Made by a program: the position numbers and the translations under genes
Notes under the pieces: model-generated
What the model was told of the DNA's origin: nothing
Databases searched by the model: none
The model's input: only the letters and a program-made list of their open reading frames with translations
Origin: an uncultured Gammaproteobacteria bacterium
GTDB taxonomy: Bacteria; Pseudomonadota; Gammaproteobacteria; Pseudomonadales; Azotimanducaceae_A
Direction: 5' to 3'
NCBI GenBank assembly: GCA_913041025.1
Contig: CAJWGQ010000165.1
Location: 1-6,472, forward strand
Length of the DNA: 6,472 bases
Shown here: piece by piece, positions 5,888-6,472 of the stretch
How the letters are laid out: each line of letters opens with the position of its first letter
Position numbering within the stretch: the first letter of the stretch is position 1

Positions 5888-6472
5888 AGTCCACCTAAAG
5901 GTCTGATCTGTATTGCATCGGACGGAGAGTCCGCTAACACATCAGAGACCACAACCACTTTGTCTTGCGCTTGAAACTGATGAATTTGTTTGAGCATTTT
6001 CGTTGCTCGGCTCAAGGTCTTATCGGGATTACGGCTAAACGGGATTTGAAAAGTGTGAACCGATCGATTCAGTACAAGTCGTTTTCTGACCTGACTAGAA
6101 TTGGCGAAGGCGAATATAGGGACCGAATGTGGCCTAGCATTAGTCACCAAATCGGCCATTATCCCTCTACGAGTGATGACAATAATACCAACAGCGTGCA
6201 GTGACTCAGCCAAAGCAACCGCATGCACGGCAACATGCTGCTTATCACCCTGAGCTGCCAACTCTTTTTCATAACCTAGACCCGCGTATTTTTCTGCTCG
6301 CTTTACGATCTCGACAATTTGTTCAACACATCTCGTTGGATATTTTCCTACACTCGTTTCACCCGAGAGCATCACAGCATCGGCGCCCTCGTAAACCGCG
6401 TTAGCGACGTCGGTCACCTCGGCGCGAGTCGGTATAGGATTTTCAATCATCGACTCCAGGAGATGGGTCGCC
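5884..6472 (-). CDS. pyk: Pyruvate kinase, C-terminal part, cut by the right edge
   Basis: Glycolytic enzyme that transfers phosphate from phosphoenolpyruvate to ADP, giving pyruvate and ATP. About 195 residues are visible of a family length near 470-480; the N-terminal catalytic part lies beyond the right edge. The first residues are [12 protein letters not shown] followed by [13 protein letters not shown] and AVMLSGET, the end of the barrel domain, where the Thr of the ATQM-type motif is the conserved active-site threonine. The reading frame is open through the edge, so the Met at 6450 is internal and not the start. The rest is the regulatory C domain (about 60-195), with IIVITRRG and KVVVVSDV. 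Two oddities: the normally conserved Gln after the active-site Thr is His, and the usual G-T-T/S-N motif near the C-terminus is replaced by SPSDAIQI. The second may reflect a different or absent sugar-phosphate effector site. Its TAA stop overlaps the convergent permease stop. Its promoter is outside the window. The symbol pykA or pykF cannot be chosen from this fragment. Confidence 0.95.
   Translation of the reverse strand, partial: ATHLLESMIENPIPTRAEVTDVANAVYEGADAVMLSGETSVGKYPTRCVEQIVEIVKRAEKYAGLGYEKELAAQGDKQHVAVHAVALAESLHAVGIIVITRRGIMADLVTNARPHSVPIFAFANSSQVRKRLVLNRSVHTFQIPFSRNPDKTLSRATKMLKQIHQFQAQDKVVVVSDVLADSPSDAIQIRPLGGL

Noticed and set aside
5884..6450. Pyruvate kinase fragment starting at the Met encoded at 6450-6448
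   Set aside because: The frame is open to the window edge, and the residues before this Met (ATHLLES) are part of the conserved motif, so the gene is cut by the window and not truncated in nature.

Overview
The window holds six genes of an ordinary bacterial chromosome with moderate G+C. The E. coli-type aminopeptidase N, the pyruvate kinase and the style of the metallo-hydrolase point to a proteobacterium. A marine-type gammaproteobacterium is my best guess, but the pyruvate kinase signatures could also fit another Gram-negative phylum such as Verrucomicrobiota, and the window alone does not settle it. There is no tRNA, rRNA, CRISPR array, IS element or phage gene, and no gene-free stretch longer than about 90 bases.

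Layout from left to right: (1) the 5' part of pepN on the minus strand, cut by the left edge; (2) a LACTB2-like metallo-beta-lactamase-fold hydrolase, minus strand, ending 18 bases before pepN; (3) a 751-residue transmembrane Ser/Thr kinase-like protein, minus strand, with a large repeat-built extracytoplasmic part; (4) an exported protein with eight MORN repeats, minus strand, ending 35 bases before the kinase; (5) a TauE/SafE-type membrane permease on the plus strand, divergent from the MORN gene; (6) the 3' part of a pyruvate kinase gene on the minus strand, convergent with the permease and sharing the bases of its stop codon, cut by the right edge.

The four left-hand genes run in one direction, in the order MORN protein, kinase, hydrolase, pepN. 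The first two look like one unit, probably transcribed from the short divergent promoter region near 5041-5069. The 89-base gap before the hydrolase contains a plausible second promoter, so hydrolase plus pepN may be a separate or internally promoted unit.

The most interesting part is the MORN-kinase pair. The kinase has an intracellular kinase domain with altered signature motifs, a Ser-rich acidic linker, one membrane helix, and an outer region made of four tandem units of about 100 residues. The MORN protein carries a Sec signal peptide and should sit in the same compartment as that outer region. This suggests an envelope-sensing or envelope-organising kinase with an exported partner. That role is inferred, and I recognise no characterised system with this architecture.
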